A stretch of DNA of 59,359 nt. It comes from a virus. Positions 7,624 to 15,957 of this stretch are shown here, piece by piece. Location of the stretch: IMG/VR virus record IMGVR_UViG_3300020171_000031, positions 1 to 59,359 of that record; one strand, given 5' to 3'. Positions within the stretch are counted from its first letter, which is position 1. Every line of letters begins with the position of its first letter. The position numbers and the translations under genes were made by a program. Under the pieces are notes generated by a model. That model was not told the DNA's origin, searched no databases, and saw only the letters and a list, made by a program, of their open reading frames with translations.

Positions 7624-8223
7624 TCAGAGAAGCGCAATAGATAGTTCAGGCTGCGGCACACCCGCATACGTGGCGAGAATCGCAATCCCCGCCGCGACCT
7701 CCTGCCCCAGGGTAAACGCCGGGTCAAAGGTGTAGGCTCCCAGCGCCTTGATAAGCTCAAAGTTGTCCGGGTCCACCTGGAGCGCCTGTACCACCACCTT
7801 GAAGGGCGCTCCGGCATGCCGGTTCCAGAAGTCGCGGGCCTGTTGCGAAACCCGCGTCCCGGCCAAATGGAGGCTCGTGACGCCCTGCACGCTAGAACCC
7901 GCGGGCACCGGCATCAACTCCGCCCCCGGGTACGCCTGGTGCACCCCACCACTCTCGCTTGCCATGATGTCGCGCACCATCCCGGGCCCGCCCTCGCGTA
8001 TCAGGGGGGTGTAGACCCACCACTCCACGTCGCTGCCCCACGCCTTCTTCTCGATGACCCACACCTTCAGCCCGACGTAGCCCAACTGGCTGCCGCTGTT
8101 CGCGACACCCCAGCGGAGGTTTATGCTCATCTGGAAGGCCGGGAGCGGCACCACCCCTAGATCCCCGACGAGGAAGGCACCGACTCGCGGCGCAGACCGC
8201 GTTCCAAACTGTCTCATCGTCAT
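7624..8223 (-). CDS. Hypothetical virion-arm protein, 199 aa
   Basis: ATG 8223 follows ATAGGAGGGGAG (a second ATG at 8217). The protein (MTMRQFGTRSAPRVGAFLVG) is mostly beta with a SINLRWGVANSGSQLGYVGL stretch that recalls the first strands of the CARDB-like proteins encoded just upstream. No enzyme motif. Probably an extracellular or virion-surface protein (inference). Confidence 0.74.
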   Translation of the reverse strand: MTMRQFGTRSAPRVGAFLVGDLGVVPLPAFQMSINLRWGVANSGSQLGYVGLKVWVIEKKAWGSDVEWWVYTPLIREGGPGMVRDIMASESGGVHQAYPGAELMPVPAGSSVQGVTSLHLAGTRVSQQARDFWNRHAGAPFKVVVQALQVDPDNFELIKALGAYTFDPAFTLGQEVAAGIAILATYAGVPQPELSIALL

Positions 8224-8231
8224 CTCCCCTC

Positions 8232-8612
8232 CTATCCGTCGGACACGACTGTCAGGATGGGTATGCCGACCGTTGCTAGCCCAGTGCCCTCGCCTACTCT
8301 GATAGGCGCCTGCGCCGCCCCCCAATCTTGCACCAGCGCGCCCTCCTTGCCTCGCAGCACGATTCGCCAGTCCACATCGGCATTTGCCCAGTCGCCCGGT
8401 ATGCGATTCCACAGCTCGATGGTCGTTGCCCCGCCAGGTGGACAGGTTGACGGCGTCCAATCTGGCAAGCCCTGCTCTTGCGGCTCCAAAATGGTGTTGC
8501 GGCCCCGGTTCTTCAGGCTGACCTGGAACTCTTTTACCAACGACACAGGACCCGTGTTGCGCCAAGCGAGCGTAGCCACCACGTATTCTCCGGCGTACAC
8601 TTCAAGGGGCAT
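8232..8612 (-). CDS. CARDB-like beta-sandwich protein
   Basis: 126 residues, starting MPLEVYAGEYVVATLAWRN. The pattern of an N-terminal strand, then WRNTGPVSLVKEFQVSLKNR, then two further strands resembles CARDB or other Ig-like adhesion domains. The neighbouring 8602-9198 protein has the same pattern (AWTNMGAKAVAPQFQFALRR), so the two are probably related. It overlaps that gene by 11 nt. Confidence 0.7.
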   Translation of the reverse strand: MPLEVYAGEYVVATLAWRNTGPVSLVKEFQVSLKNRGRNTILEPQEQGLPDWTPSTCPPGGATTIELWNRIPGDWANADVDWRIVLRGKEGALVQDWGAAQAPIRVGEGTGLATVGIPILTVVSDG

Positions 8613-9198
8613 AGCTGCCCTCCGCCCTAATCTCTACCCCGAGGACCTCCACAAAGGCCTCAGCCTCGCTTGCGATGGTCAGCACGTCCTCCCGCAGCCA
8701 CCATGCCCCCTCCAGGCCGATGAGCATGAGCTTGAGGTCTATCGTGGTCGTGTTGGGCCAGGACTTCGGGACGGTGATGGAGGTGGCCGATGTCACCACT
8801 GACACTCCAGGCGCTACGCTGGGCGAGCTGGCCTTCGGCCCCTCCTGCCATGTTGCCGTGGCACCCGTTCGCCGTAGGGCGAATTGGAACTGGGGAGCCA
8901 CGGCCTTAGCGCCCATATTCGTCCAGGCGATATCCGCGATAAGCGGGACGCCACCCAAAATAGGGACGTCGGTCATCCCCTCTTCCCAGATAGGCAGGCC
9001 CTCTGGGGTCCGAACCACAACTTCGTCCAGGCGTATATCCGCAGGGTTAGTGCCCTTTCGCCGCGTGAAATACCATACGGCGCCTGCCGCAACACCCCCC
9101 ACCACAACCAACGGCAGCAGCTGGCCCATGATGCCGCCACCTCCCGTTTGCACAATTATCACACGCTCGGGGGGTTGATTCATGGGCTGCTGCGTCAT
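8602..9198 (-). CDS. Membrane-anchored CARDB-like protein
   Basis: 198 residues from ATG 9198 (MTQQPMNQPPERVIIVQTGG), which overlaps the stop of the 9195-9344 ORF (ATGA). Residues 23-42 (MGQLLPLVVVGGVAAGAVWY) form a transmembrane helix followed by RRKG, so the bulk should face away from that basic flank. The C-terminal domain is a CARDB-like beta sandwich paralogous to the next protein. Likely a membrane-tethered virion or cell-surface protein. Confidence 0.75.
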   Translation of the reverse strand: MTQQPMNQPPERVIIVQTGGGGIMGQLLPLVVVGGVAAGAVWYFTRRKGTNPADIRLDEVVVRTPEGLPIWEEGMTDVPILGGVPLIADIAWTNMGAKAVAPQFQFALRRTGATATWQEGPKASSPSVAPGVSVVTSATSITVPKSWPNTTTIDLKLMLIGLEGAWWLREDVLTIASEAEAFVEVLGVEIRAEGSYAP

Positions 9199-9344
9199 CT
9201 GCTCCTCCCCATCCGGGCACGCGCCGGGAGGCCGCCGGGCAGCAGAACCTGAAGGGCACAACAAGAGGGAAGCCCCCTCAGGGGCTGGATAAAACGCTCC
9301 GCGCGCTCCCCGTTCAGACGCTCCGCCACCGCGCAGGTCAGCAT
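9195..9344 (-). CDS. Short ORF, 49 aa, coupled to the next gene
   Basis: ATG 9344 follows CAGGAGGACGCTC, a strong SD. The product (MLTCAVAERLNGERAERFIQ) has no recognisable domain and an Arg-rich end. Its TGA overlaps the next ATG. It may be a genuine leader peptide or a small protein; the good SD and coupling support translation. Confidence 0.55.
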   Translation of the reverse strand: MLTCAVAERLNGERAERFIQPLRGLPSCCALQVLLPGGLPARARMGRSR

Positions 9345-9550
9345 GAGCGTCCTCCTGGTGAAGTCAGCCTATTCTACCACAGTCGTTGCGGCAAGGCGAC
9401 TGCCTACTTTAGCTGGCAGAGGAATCGCCGCTCGCCTCCTTGTGCTATAATATGTCTATGCAGACCGCCGTGGTCATGGTAACCGTAACCTCGTAAGTTC
9501 CGTGTCGGAAGCCGTCTACTTTAGCTGACGGAGGATGTCACTCTACCACG
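9345..9550. promoter_or_regulatory. Intergenic region with repeated CTACTTTAGCTG element
   Basis: This 206-base gap has no ORF. A direct repeat starting CTACTTTAGCTG occurs at 9404-9425 and 9516-9537 (18 of 22 bases identical). A hairpin (AGTCG TTGC/GCAA CGACT) lies at about 9381-9401, and TATAAT at 9445-9450 is on the plus strand. On the minus strand TAGAAT near 9371 could be a -10 for the 9344 ORF, with a poor -35. Likely an operator/promoter region. Confidence 0.45.
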
Positions 9551-10246
9551 TCAAGCAAAGAATGCCGATGTGCTGGCCAGTTGCAGCACCAGGTCCTCCA
9601 CGTCCACATTGGGCCACAGGTCCCAGCTTCCCATGATGCCGCTATCCGGTAGGTCAGGCGCCAAGAGGACGAGGTGCAGCACCTCGTGGACGAGGGCGCC
9701 GGTCTGCGCATCAGGGGTCACGAAGCCCCATTTGTCCTGCCGCGGAATCTCGGGGAATATGATGTCAATGACCGCGCCGGGGTTCCCCAGTATGGACTCG
9801 ATGGCCACGTCGCCCAGCATCGCAAACCGGTCCTGCGGCATGGAGCCTGCGAAGCCACCACCTCCGCGCGTCAGCACAACCCAAAGCTCGGTGTCCAAAG
9901 GTCGTCGTCCGACGTATTCCACCAGCTGTTGGAGCACGTAGGCGGCAACATCTCCCGTCTCCGCGATGTTGCGCACGTACCCGTAGGAGTCGGGCAGCGT
10001 TAGAAATACCGGCGGGGCTTCGGCGTTCAGGGTACGCCCCGACCCCACCTTGTCCGTAATCCAGTTGACCCCCATCAGCCAGCGAGCAATGAGGAGCTGC
10101 GTCTCATCTGCGGTGAACGGCCTGTCCACCGGTGCCAGCACGTACGCTCTGACAACAGCACTGCTGGCATACGCCCGCTTGGTGAGTACCCTGACCGCGG
10201 CTATTGCCCCGAGACCGGCGAGAGCCCATGCCCAACCCGTTTCCAT
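9551..10246 (-). CDS. Membrane-anchored zinc metallopeptidase-like protein
   Basis: 231 residues. Residues 5-20 (WAWALAGLGAIAAVRV) form an N-terminal signal anchor. Near residue 188 is LVHEVLHLVLLAPD, an HExxH zinc site, followed about 14 residues on by GIMGSW, which looks like a Met-turn, so a metzincin-type peptidase is the best fit. The usual third His is replaced by Asp or lies elsewhere. In a virion arm it could act on capsid proteins or the host surface (inference). Confidence 0.7.
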   Translation of the reverse strand: METGWAWALAGLGAIAAVRVLTKRAYASSAVVRAYVLAPVDRPFTADETQLLIARWLMGVNWITDKVGSGRTLNAEAPPVFLTLPDSYGYVRNIAETGDVAAYVLQQLVEYVGRRPLDTELWVVLTRGGGGFAGSMPQDRFAMLGDVAIESILGNPGAVIDIIFPEIPRQDKWGFVTPDAQTGALVHEVLHLVLLAPDLPDSGIMGSWDLWPNVDVEDLVLQLASTSAFFA

Positions 10247-10332
10247 CAGCCGCTAGGCCTCCGCTTCGAGCTCGTCCACAGCAGGGCGCCGCAGAACAGG
10301 ACCATCATGGCGGCCACGCCGAGCCAGGTCAT
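10246..10332 (-). CDS. Tiny membrane peptide, 28 aa
   Basis: MTWLGVAAMMVLFCGALLWT followed by a short basic tail (SSKRRPSG). One transmembrane helix. Its TGA overlaps the ATG of the metallopeptidase-like gene (TGATG), typical of translational coupling. No obvious SD. It may be a small anchor or lysis-type peptide. Confidence 0.5.
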   Translation of the reverse strand: MTWLGVAAMMVLFCGALLWTSSKRRPSG

Positions 10333-10363
10333 CGGTATTTGGCCCCGCTACTGGCGAGGTGGT

Positions 10364-10819
10364 TTACGTGACCTTGCCGTGGAGAACGTCCAGCATCACC
10401 CGGGTGGCCCGCCGCTTCTCCGGTTCCAACCACGGGCGATTCCGCTCTGCCCGGATAACCAGAACTTGCGCTGGGTGGCGCGTTGCCACGTGGTCCAACA
10501 CCTTCTCCCAGTCCAATGCCGTGACAATCGGCTCCAGGTTGTCTACTCCTAGCTGCAACAGGTCCTTTATGCCGCCCACACGCAGCTCCGGTGGAATACC
10601 CCGCGCCCATGCCTCGATGAGGGATTGGCGGGCGTCTATGAACTTCTGCAACCCGTCCGGCGTGAACTGGCCGATGAGGTCCGCCAGTCCGGGCATGTGG
10701 AAACGCTTGCCCGTGCTCCTGACATCATGGTCCATGCCCAGCGCCACTTTGCGCTGCACCTTCAGCCGTATGAAGACGGGACCCACATCGGAGGCCACGT
10801 TCAGGAAGTGCTTCATCAT
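10364..10819 (-). CDS. Hypothetical protein, 151 aa
   Basis: ATG 10819 overlaps the upstream stop (ATGA), so it is coupled to the 10816-11979 gene. MMKHFLNVASDVGPVFIRLK begins a mixed alpha/beta protein with a basic C-terminal half (RNRPWLEPEKRRATRVMLDV). No known family. Position after a zinc-ribbon coiled-coil protein suggests a virion assembly role, but this is only inference. Confidence 0.7.
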   Translation of the reverse strand: MMKHFLNVASDVGPVFIRLKVQRKVALGMDHDVRSTGKRFHMPGLADLIGQFTPDGLQKFIDARQSLIEAWARGIPPELRVGGIKDLLQLGVDNLEPIVTALDWEKVLDHVATRHPAQVLVIRAERNRPWLEPEKRRATRVMLDVLHGKVT

Positions 10820-11979
10820 GCTAGGGCGCCCTCGGGCGCCGGAGCCTCCGCGGACGCCGCAGCCTCCGTGGGCGCAGGTTGCGCCTCCGGCGCTTGAGGC
10901 GTCAGCGCGACCTGGACGCCACAGTGCGGACAGAACATCTGCGGCTTGAGCTGCGCCCGGAGGACCATGAACTGGCCCTTGCAACCCGCACAGGCCAGAA
11001 CGAGAGTCTCCTGCGCCTCGGCGGCGGCGGCGGGCTCCGGCTTGGCCCCATTGGGAGCAGCCTCTTCTAGCGGCTTGTTGCCCACCGGGACGCCGCTCCC
11101 CTGGGCGTTATAGGTGCGCGCCGTCTCTCTAAACGCCCCGATGAAGTCGCCGAGGTTCTCGGTCACCAGATTCTTCGCCTCCTCCAGCATCCGGAGGCGC
11201 CGCTTCTCATTCTCGTCCGTCAGGGTGATCTTCCGTTGCTCCCGCGCATCCTCCAGGTCCATCTTGCGCCACTCGATGGCGAACGAGGGGGGGACGTTCC
11301 CCAGGTCCTTGATGGCGAGTAAGCCCTGCGCCGGGGTGGCGGCCACCACCTGGTCTCGCGGCACGAAGCCCATCATCAAGGCCATCTTGCCCATCCCGTC
11401 CCGTATAGAATCCATGCTGGTGAAGAAGCTGCCCAGAACGTCGAGCGCGGTCGGAGCGGCAGCCGGCTTCTCCGCGACGGGCTCCGTCCCGTCCCGTATG
11501 CCGAACATCCGCATCTGCAACTTCGTCTTGACCTCCGGCGTGAGTTGCCCGACGCCCATCGCCTCGCCCAGGTCGGGGGCGGGTTTGCTTGCCGTCTCTT
11601 TGGCCTTTGCCTCAATGCGTTCCAACTGCGCGGTGAGGTGGGCTTCCCGCTCCTCATGGAGCGTCTGCTCCGCCTGAGTGGCGGCCTGGCCGGCGGCCGT
11701 AGCGCCCTCGCGCAGCTCCTTCATGATTTCGGAGTAGTTGAGACCCAGCGCCTTGCCCGCCTCTATCATGTCGCTGAATGGGCTGGCCGGCTTCTGCCCG
11801 TTCGTGTCCGTCTTGACCGCATCGCCCATCGCCTTGTTAATCTGGATGGCAGACAAGACTTCGGCCGTCTTGGTCATCCGACCTATGAGCTTGTCATACA
11901 CCGTGTCGGACTCCACTACCGGCGCCTTGCCTTCGGGAGTACGCAGTGGTATTGGGAGAGTCTTGCCTTCAAGCGCCAA
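10816..11979 (-). CDS. Coiled-coil protein with C-terminal zinc ribbon, 387 aa
   Basis: Long helical segments (about residues 75-130, and 245-285, the latter highly charged) flank Ala/Pro-rich linkers. Near residue 330 a zinc ribbon is visible (CAGCKGQFMV ... FCPHCGVQV), followed by an Ala/Pro/Glu-rich disordered tail. Length and coiled coils would suit a scaffold or an assembly adaptor. It is the second gene of the leftward arm and overlaps its upstream neighbour by 11 nt. Confidence 0.75.
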   Translation of the reverse strand: MALEGKTLPIPLRTPEGKAPVVESDTVYDKLIGRMTKTAEVLSAIQINKAMGDAVKTDTNGQKPASPFSDMIEAGKALGLNYSEIMKELREGATAAGQAATQAEQTLHEEREAHLTAQLERIEAKAKETASKPAPDLGEAMGVGQLTPEVKTKLQMRMFGIRDGTEPVAEKPAAAPTALDVLGSFFTSMDSIRDGMGKMALMMGFVPRDQVVAATPAQGLLAIKDLGNVPPSFAIEWRKMDLEDAREQRKITLTDENEKRRLRMLEEAKNLVTENLGDFIGAFRETARTYNAQGSGVPVGNKPLEEAAPNGAKPEPAAAAEAQETLVLACAGCKGQFMVLRAQLKPQMFCPHCGVQVALTPQAPEAQPAPTEAAASAEAPAPEGALA

Positions 11980-12571
11980 CTCGCACCTCCTGTTTCTGTT
12001 GTTTCTGTCCGTCAGGGGAGAGCAGCTGCGGGAATAGCCTCCCCAACTGCAACTCGTCGGCGTGCTCGTAAAAGTAGCGCGTCACTATCTCGAAGATGAA
12101 CTCCCCCACGCTGGGTTGGTACGCCGGAAACTGAGTGCAGGCCAGGTCGTACAGGACGAGTATGCGGGAGTCCAGCTCGACCTCCTGCGTAACGAAGCGA
12201 CCGCGCAGCGACGCCGTCGTCTCGGGCGCGCTAACGCCGGCGGGCCCCTCCACGGGCTTACCAGACGAACTCTTGTTCAGTAACCCCTTGGACGAGGCTG
12301 TAGAGGAGCTCTTTTCGTCGAAGCCCATCTTGGAGGCGATCATACGGTTCGGCGCTACTACCTCGCCCGTGTCCTCCTTGACCAGGCCCCGGAGGTGATG
12401 CGTCTCCTTCTTCTTGCGCCCATGGGCGATGTGTGTGGTCAGGTCGAAAGTATATCTGTCGAAAGCCGCGCCACAATCGCAGTACCAACGATAGCCCGGA
12501 TGGGGATTGGGGCGGGCGGGCGGGCGCTCGGACGCGGTTGGGGCGTCGGGTCTCTCATCGGGGGTTGGCAC
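11969..12571 (-). CDS. C2H2-like zinc-finger protein, first gene of the leftward arm
   Basis: GTG 12571 is chosen because GGAGG lies 5-6 nt upstream; a TTG at 12601 lies upstream without support. About 200 residues. Near residue 30, CDCGAAFDRYTFDLTTHIAH has the C-x-C ... H-x3-H spacing of a finger that may bind nucleic acid. The middle is Ser/Lys-rich. Being first behind the promoter at 12590-12618 it may be a regulator of the arm (inference). Confidence 0.7.
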   Translation of the reverse strand: MPTPDERPDAPTASERPPARPNPHPGYRWYCDCGAAFDRYTFDLTTHIAHGRKKKETHHLRGLVKEDTGEVVAPNRMIASKMGFDEKSSSTASSKGLLNKSSSGKPVEGPAGVSAPETTASLRGRFVTQEVELDSRILVLYDLACTQFPAYQPSVGEFIFEIVTRYFYEHADELQLGRLFPQLLSPDGQKQQKQEVRVGA

Positions 12572-12589
12572 GCAGCACCTCCACGTGTT

Positions 12590-12618
12590 AGGATAAGCCA
12601 ATGGACTCTAACTGTCAA
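12590..12618 (-). promoter_or_regulatory. Promoter of the leftward arm
   Basis: Minus-strand TTGACA (12618-12613), 17-nt spacer, TATCCT (12595-12590), ending about 20 nt before the GTG at 12571. This lies in the 76-base divergent region between the two arms. Confidence 0.75.
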
Positions 12619-12647
12619 TCGCCTAGCGATTTCCCAAGGAGGACAGC

Positions 12648-13334
12648 ATGACCACCAACGGGGCCCTCGGTCCCCTGGCCAACCACGTCGGAGTCCGGCT
12701 GGTCGATTGGGCGCTCTCCTGGCTCAGTAAACCACGGAGCGACCCGCAGCAGAGCGCCGACGCCATCTACGAGCGAGAGATGGCACGCCTGACGCAGCTG
12801 GAGCGCATCGCCGCCAGCCCGCAGGCTGCTCACGTGACCCTCCTGGCGCCGATGTCCGAAGAGGCCACCCTGGACCTTCCGACCACCGCCGAGACCATCG
12901 AGGTCTTGAAGAAGAGGCTGGCCAGTGAACTGTACCAACTCCAGCATGACCTCCTGGACGGCGGACGTATCGCGGGAAAGCCATGCGACTGCCTGGTGAA
13001 GCATACCGAGCTGGGCCTCCTGCCGATGGCGAAGGAGTTGGCCGGCATGACCAACGAACCGGTGGGCCACGACATCATCGCGTGGGCCCACCAGAACCTG
13101 CCCCGCATGACGCCCCAGGTAATCGCCGGGGGCGAGTGGGACGAATGGTACCGGAAAGAGGCGGTGTTGCAGGTAAGGGAGTTCCGCAAGCGCCTTCTCG
13201 GAACCGAGTCGGCCTCGGAGGTTGTGCCCACCGGGGTGTGGAGGAAGGCGAATGACCTCGCCGCACGAATCCAGACCGGCGAGATGACACGCGAACAGGC
13301 GGTGGCGGCCCTGAAGGAAGAGCTTAAAGCATAG
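12648..13334 (+). CDS. Hypothetical protein, first gene of the rightward arm
   Basis: ATG 12648 follows CCAAGGAGGACAGC. 228 residues, largely helical; a CDCLVKHTE segment near residue 115 resembles phage proteins that organise Cys/His around a helical bundle (recall, weak). The C-terminal part (GEMTREQAVAALKEELKA) is a short helical hairpin. Divergent from the leftward arm, so it may be an early protein. Function unknown. Confidence 0.78.
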   Translation: MTTNGALGPLANHVGVRLVDWALSWLSKPRSDPQQSADAIYEREMARLTQLERIAASPQAAHVTLLAPMSEEATLDLPTTAETIEVLKKRLASELYQLQHDLLDGGRIAGKPCDCLVKHTELGLLPMAKELAGMTNEPVGHDIIAWAHQNLPRMTPQVIAGGEWDEWYRKEAVLQVREFRKRLLGTESASEVVPTGVWRKANDLAARIQTGEMTREQAVAALKEELKA

Positions 13335-13344
13335 GAGCTCCTAG
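13333..13344. repeat. Perfect 12-bp palindrome after the 12648 gene
   Basis: TAGGAGCTCCTA covers the stop codon. Too short and without a U tract to be a classic terminator; it could be a protein-binding site. Confidence 0.4.
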
Positions 13345-13434
13345 GAGATCCAGACGCAAATCAGGCCGGGCCCCGGTCACCATCCCGCCTCTCCCAATGA
13401 CGGCACACATCCGTAAAACTCGCCCCTAGAGCTA

Positions 13435-13462
13435 TTGACAAACCCCGTAGGGGCATTATAGA
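13435..13462 (+). promoter_or_regulatory. Promoter with an internal palindromic operator
   Basis: TTGACA at 13435-13440, 16-nt spacer, TATAGA at 13457-13462. The spacer contains CCCCGTAGGGG (13443-13453), a dyad placed where a repressor would block RNA polymerase. It drives the recombination/replication operon beginning at 13496. Confidence 0.75.
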
Positions 13463-13495
13463 CTTTGGCTCGCGGCACATTTTCAGCTAGAGGCG

Positions 13496-14113
13496 ATGGT
13501 GGGGTATAGCTGTGCCCAATGCGGCGAGCCCATCCTGGTGCCGGACCAGCGCGAGGCCCGGTTGGAGTTCATCGCGAGCTGTCCGCTGGACTGCCGCTAC
13601 CGGGAGCTGTGCCAGTACCGCACGCTCCGACGGCTCTGCCCTTCCTGTCGCGTGGCCCCGTATCGCTATGACTGGCTGAAGGAGGAGTTCCAATCCATGC
13701 CTATTCGTAAACAGCCCTCCCGGTGGCGCAAGATGCGCAAAGACGTGCGGCGTGACGTGCTGGACCTCGGGCCCGAGGCCACCTTCGCCAAATGGCAGGT
13801 GCAGGGTATGACGCGCCGAGTGTTCGGCCAGTTGGCGCGCGGGATGCTGAAGACGGTCCCGGCGACCGAGGGACGGGTGGTGTTCTGCCCGCGGTGCCGA
13901 AAGGTCCTGATTTCCACTGGCGTGATGTTCAGCCACTGTCGCCGGCAGTTCATCAGCCAGGACCATCTGCTCTTGACCATCCCCATTGCGGTTCAGCTGG
14001 ACCAAGTGGTGACCCGGTTCTCAAACTTGGTAGAGGAGATGCGAGATGGAAGAAGCCACGACGACGGAGCAGGAGCAGTACGACGACGCGCAGGAGACGT
14101 GCAAGCGGTATAG
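13496..14113 (+). CDS. Cysteine-rich zinc-binding protein
   Basis: 205 residues. Multiple CxxC/CxC-type pairs: CAQCGEP (residue 6), CPLDCRYRELC (28), CPSCR (49) and CPRCRK (about 128) with CRRQ following. Such proteins often precede recombination genes in phages, but I know no exact family. The last 23 codons overlap the start of the RecT-like gene, unusually long; the reading frame there is less coding-like. Confidence 0.7.
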   Translation: MVGYSCAQCGEPILVPDQREARLEFIASCPLDCRYRELCQYRTLRRLCPSCRVAPYRYDWLKEEFQSMPIRKQPSRWRKMRKDVRRDVLDLGPEATFAKWQVQGMTRRVFGQLARGMLKTVPATEGRVVFCPRCRKVLISTGVMFSHCRRQFISQDHLLLTIPIAVQLDQVVTRFSNLVEEMRDGRSHDDGAGAVRRRAGDVQAV

Positions 14114-15176
14114 GTGCGTCTGCGGCGCCGACCTGGTAACGGCCTGGGTAGCCAACCGCTGGACCATCCGATGCCGCCGGACGCTTGCCCACAGGGAGTG
14201 GCAACCCGTCCCGTCGGAGAGGCAGGCGGCCAGGGTAGCCGGGGCGTCCCTGGCCGTATCGGACCAACCCCTCGCCTTGGTCGGGCTGCCCCCGGTGGAG
14301 ACCGCCGTTGCGCTGGTGCAATCAAAGTTCGACAAACTCGACCTGCCATCGGCTCGCCTGTTCGTCCGCCAGTGCTTTGAGACGGGGCTAAACCCCCTGT
14401 ATGGCGAGGCCGTCCCGCTGGTGTTCACTTCCACGAAGACGGGAAAGAAGATGGTCACCTTCTTCCCGACGCGCGACGGGTGGGCCATACTGGCCGCCCG
14501 GGAGGAGCAGGCACGCTACGCAGGTCCGCCTGCTCTGCGCCGCGTGATGAAGACCGAGGAGCGCACAGAGCTGGGCTTTGAGGAGCGGGACTTCGTCGTG
14601 CAGGCGCGAGGGCGGACTGCCGACGGCACCGAGTTCTCATTCACCTCCGCGCTGCTCTGGACAGAGCACGAAGCGGCGCTGAGCGGTAACGAGTTCGAGA
14701 GAAAGCTGCCGAAGGCCAAGGACCCGTGGCGGATGGCTGAGGCGCGAGCCGAACGCCTCTGGTACAAGCACGTCTTCCCATTCGCGGTTGCCAAGGCGCG
14801 GGGCAAGCAGCTTATGAGCGACGCCCTTCAGGTCGAGGTCCAGGAGCTCGATGCGGTCATCGAGGCGGAATACTCCGTGGACGGCGTGAGCGGCGCGAGG
14901 CAACCGAAGGGGAAGCCTAACCCCCCCCAGTCTGAAGCGCCCCCGACCGGCCAAGAGGCCCCGCCCGGCACGAAGGCTACCACTCCCCTTCTCCAGCCCG
15001 CGACGGAAGAGGAGAAGGCGGACCTCACCAAGCGCGCTTTGGCGAAGCTCCAATGGGACCTGGCAAAGTGCATTGACATGGCGGCGGAAAGGAAGATCGT
15101 GTGGGCGAGAATGACGGTCGGGCAGCTAAAGGCGCTCTCCATGTCGTGGGGCCTGGCCGACAGTACCTCCACCTAG
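14046..15176 (+). CDS. recT: RecT/Bet-type single-strand annealing protein
   Basis: 376 residues. Residues 115-160 match the RecT-family pattern: RLFVRQCFETGLNPLYGEAV, then TFFPTRDGWAILAAREEQAR with the aromatic/DG core. The first 45 residues add a zinc-like CVCGADL. The family anneals complementary single strands during phage recombination. The C-terminal 100 residues are Pro-rich linker then helix. SD GAGGAGATGCGAG precedes ATG 14046. It sits ahead of RusA, a common functional pairing. Confidence 0.72.
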   Translation: MEEATTTEQEQYDDAQETCKRYRCVCGADLVTAWVANRWTIRCRRTLAHREWQPVPSERQAARVAGASLAVSDQPLALVGLPPVETAVALVQSKFDKLDLPSARLFVRQCFETGLNPLYGEAVPLVFTSTKTGKKMVTFFPTRDGWAILAAREEQARYAGPPALRRVMKTEERTELGFEERDFVVQARGRTADGTEFSFTSALLWTEHEAALSGNEFERKLPKAKDPWRMAEARAERLWYKHVFPFAVAKARGKQLMSDALQVEVQELDAVIEAEYSVDGVSGARQPKGKPNPPQSEAPPTGQEAPPGTKATTPLLQPATEEEKADLTKRALAKLQWDLAKCIDMAAERKIVWARMTVGQLKALSMSWGLADSTST

Positions 15177-15640
15177 AGCTGCGGCCCAAGGCGAAGGAGC
15201 GGCCCCGCGTCACGCGTTCCGGCAGCCACACCTACACGCCGAAGGCAACGCTAGCGGCCCAGGCCCTCATCCAGGGGGCGTGGCTGGAGTGGCACGGGCG
15301 CCACCTGCGCACCGGCCCTCTCGCCTTGGGCTGCATTTTCCAGTATGGGAAGCCCCCCGCCATCGACATCTGGCTCGACGACTCCAGCTTTAACCTCGGC
15401 CCCCTCTTGGCCGACATGCTGCGGCATCTCACCGCTCTGGGGCTACACGGCTCTGTGGACTTCGTCGAGGGCCTGGCCGATATGGACAACCTGGACAAGT
15501 TGGTCAAGGACGCCCTCCAGGGCGTGGCGTTCGAGAACGACGGCCAGGTCACGGCCGAGATTCTACTGAAAGTGAGGGTGACACCATGGAGCCAGAAGAG
15601 GTCGCCGCGGCGCTCACGCACACCTACATCCTCGCCATAG
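15146..15640 (+). CDS. rusA: RusA-like Holliday-junction resolvase
   Basis: 164 residues from GTG 15146 (start tentative). The motifs fit RusA: an N-terminal LRPKAKERPRVTRSGSHTYT strand, then MDNLDKLVKDALQGVAFEND with catalytic acidic residues. RusA cleaves four-way junctions. Overlaps the RecT-like gene by 31 nt and the next gene by 55 nt; the C-terminal basic tail after LLKVRV may not be essential. Confidence 0.75.
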   Translation: MGPGRQYLHLELRPKAKERPRVTRSGSHTYTPKATLAAQALIQGAWLEWHGRHLRTGPLALGCIFQYGKPPAIDIWLDDSSFNLGPLLADMLRHLTALGLHGSVDFVEGLADMDNLDKLVKDALQGVAFENDGQVTAEILLKVRVTPWSQKRSPRRSRTPTSSP

Positions 15641-15897
15641 CGCATCGCACTGTAGACCCCGCCGACGTGACGTGCGCCAGGGTGCTGGAGGTGTACCGGG
15701 AGTACATGCAGAAGCTCGTCCGCCGCTCATCGGACAATTTCCCTGGTCCAATGCCCAGATGCGTCCTCAAGTGGGCTGATGCCGGCTTCGTGCTAGAGTG
15801 CGACACCCCCGAAGATAGGGATAGGGCTGCGAAGGCGCTTTTGGAGGGCGAGGTGCTGGTCCGGGTCGCCTCTTGGGCCAAGCCCGACATCACGTAA
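15586..15897 (+). CDS. Hypothetical protein, 103 aa
   Basis: ATG 15586 follows GTGAGGGTGACACC. Soluble alpha/beta protein beginning MEPEEVAAALTHTYILAIAH. No family recognised. Lies inside the replication operon just before ACGT-rich repeats, overlapping the end of the RusA gene by 55 nt. Confidence 0.68.
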   Translation: MEPEEVAAALTHTYILAIAHRTVDPADVTCARVLEVYREYMQKLVRRSSDNFPGPMPRCVLKWADAGFVLECDTPEDRDRAAKALLEGEVLVRVASWAKPDIT

Positions 15898-15945
15898 CGG
15901 TGACGTACCCGTGACGTTACCGTTACTGTCACAAACGTGTCACAC
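15893..15945. repeat. ACGT-rich palindromic repeats upstream of the replisome organiser
   Basis: The segment carries CGTAACGG, GTGACGTACCCGTGACGT (15900-15917) and TTACCGTTACTG. The 18 bases at 15900-15917 are the exact reverse complement of 16355-16372 inside the next gene. Candidate binding sites of the initiator encoded downstream. Confidence 0.55.
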
Positions 15946-15957
15946 AGGGAGATGTTG

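Noticed and set aside
10816-11979. Tape-measure protein
   Set aside because: Coiled coils are present, but 387 residues is short, and the zinc ribbon and Ala/Pro tail do not fit.
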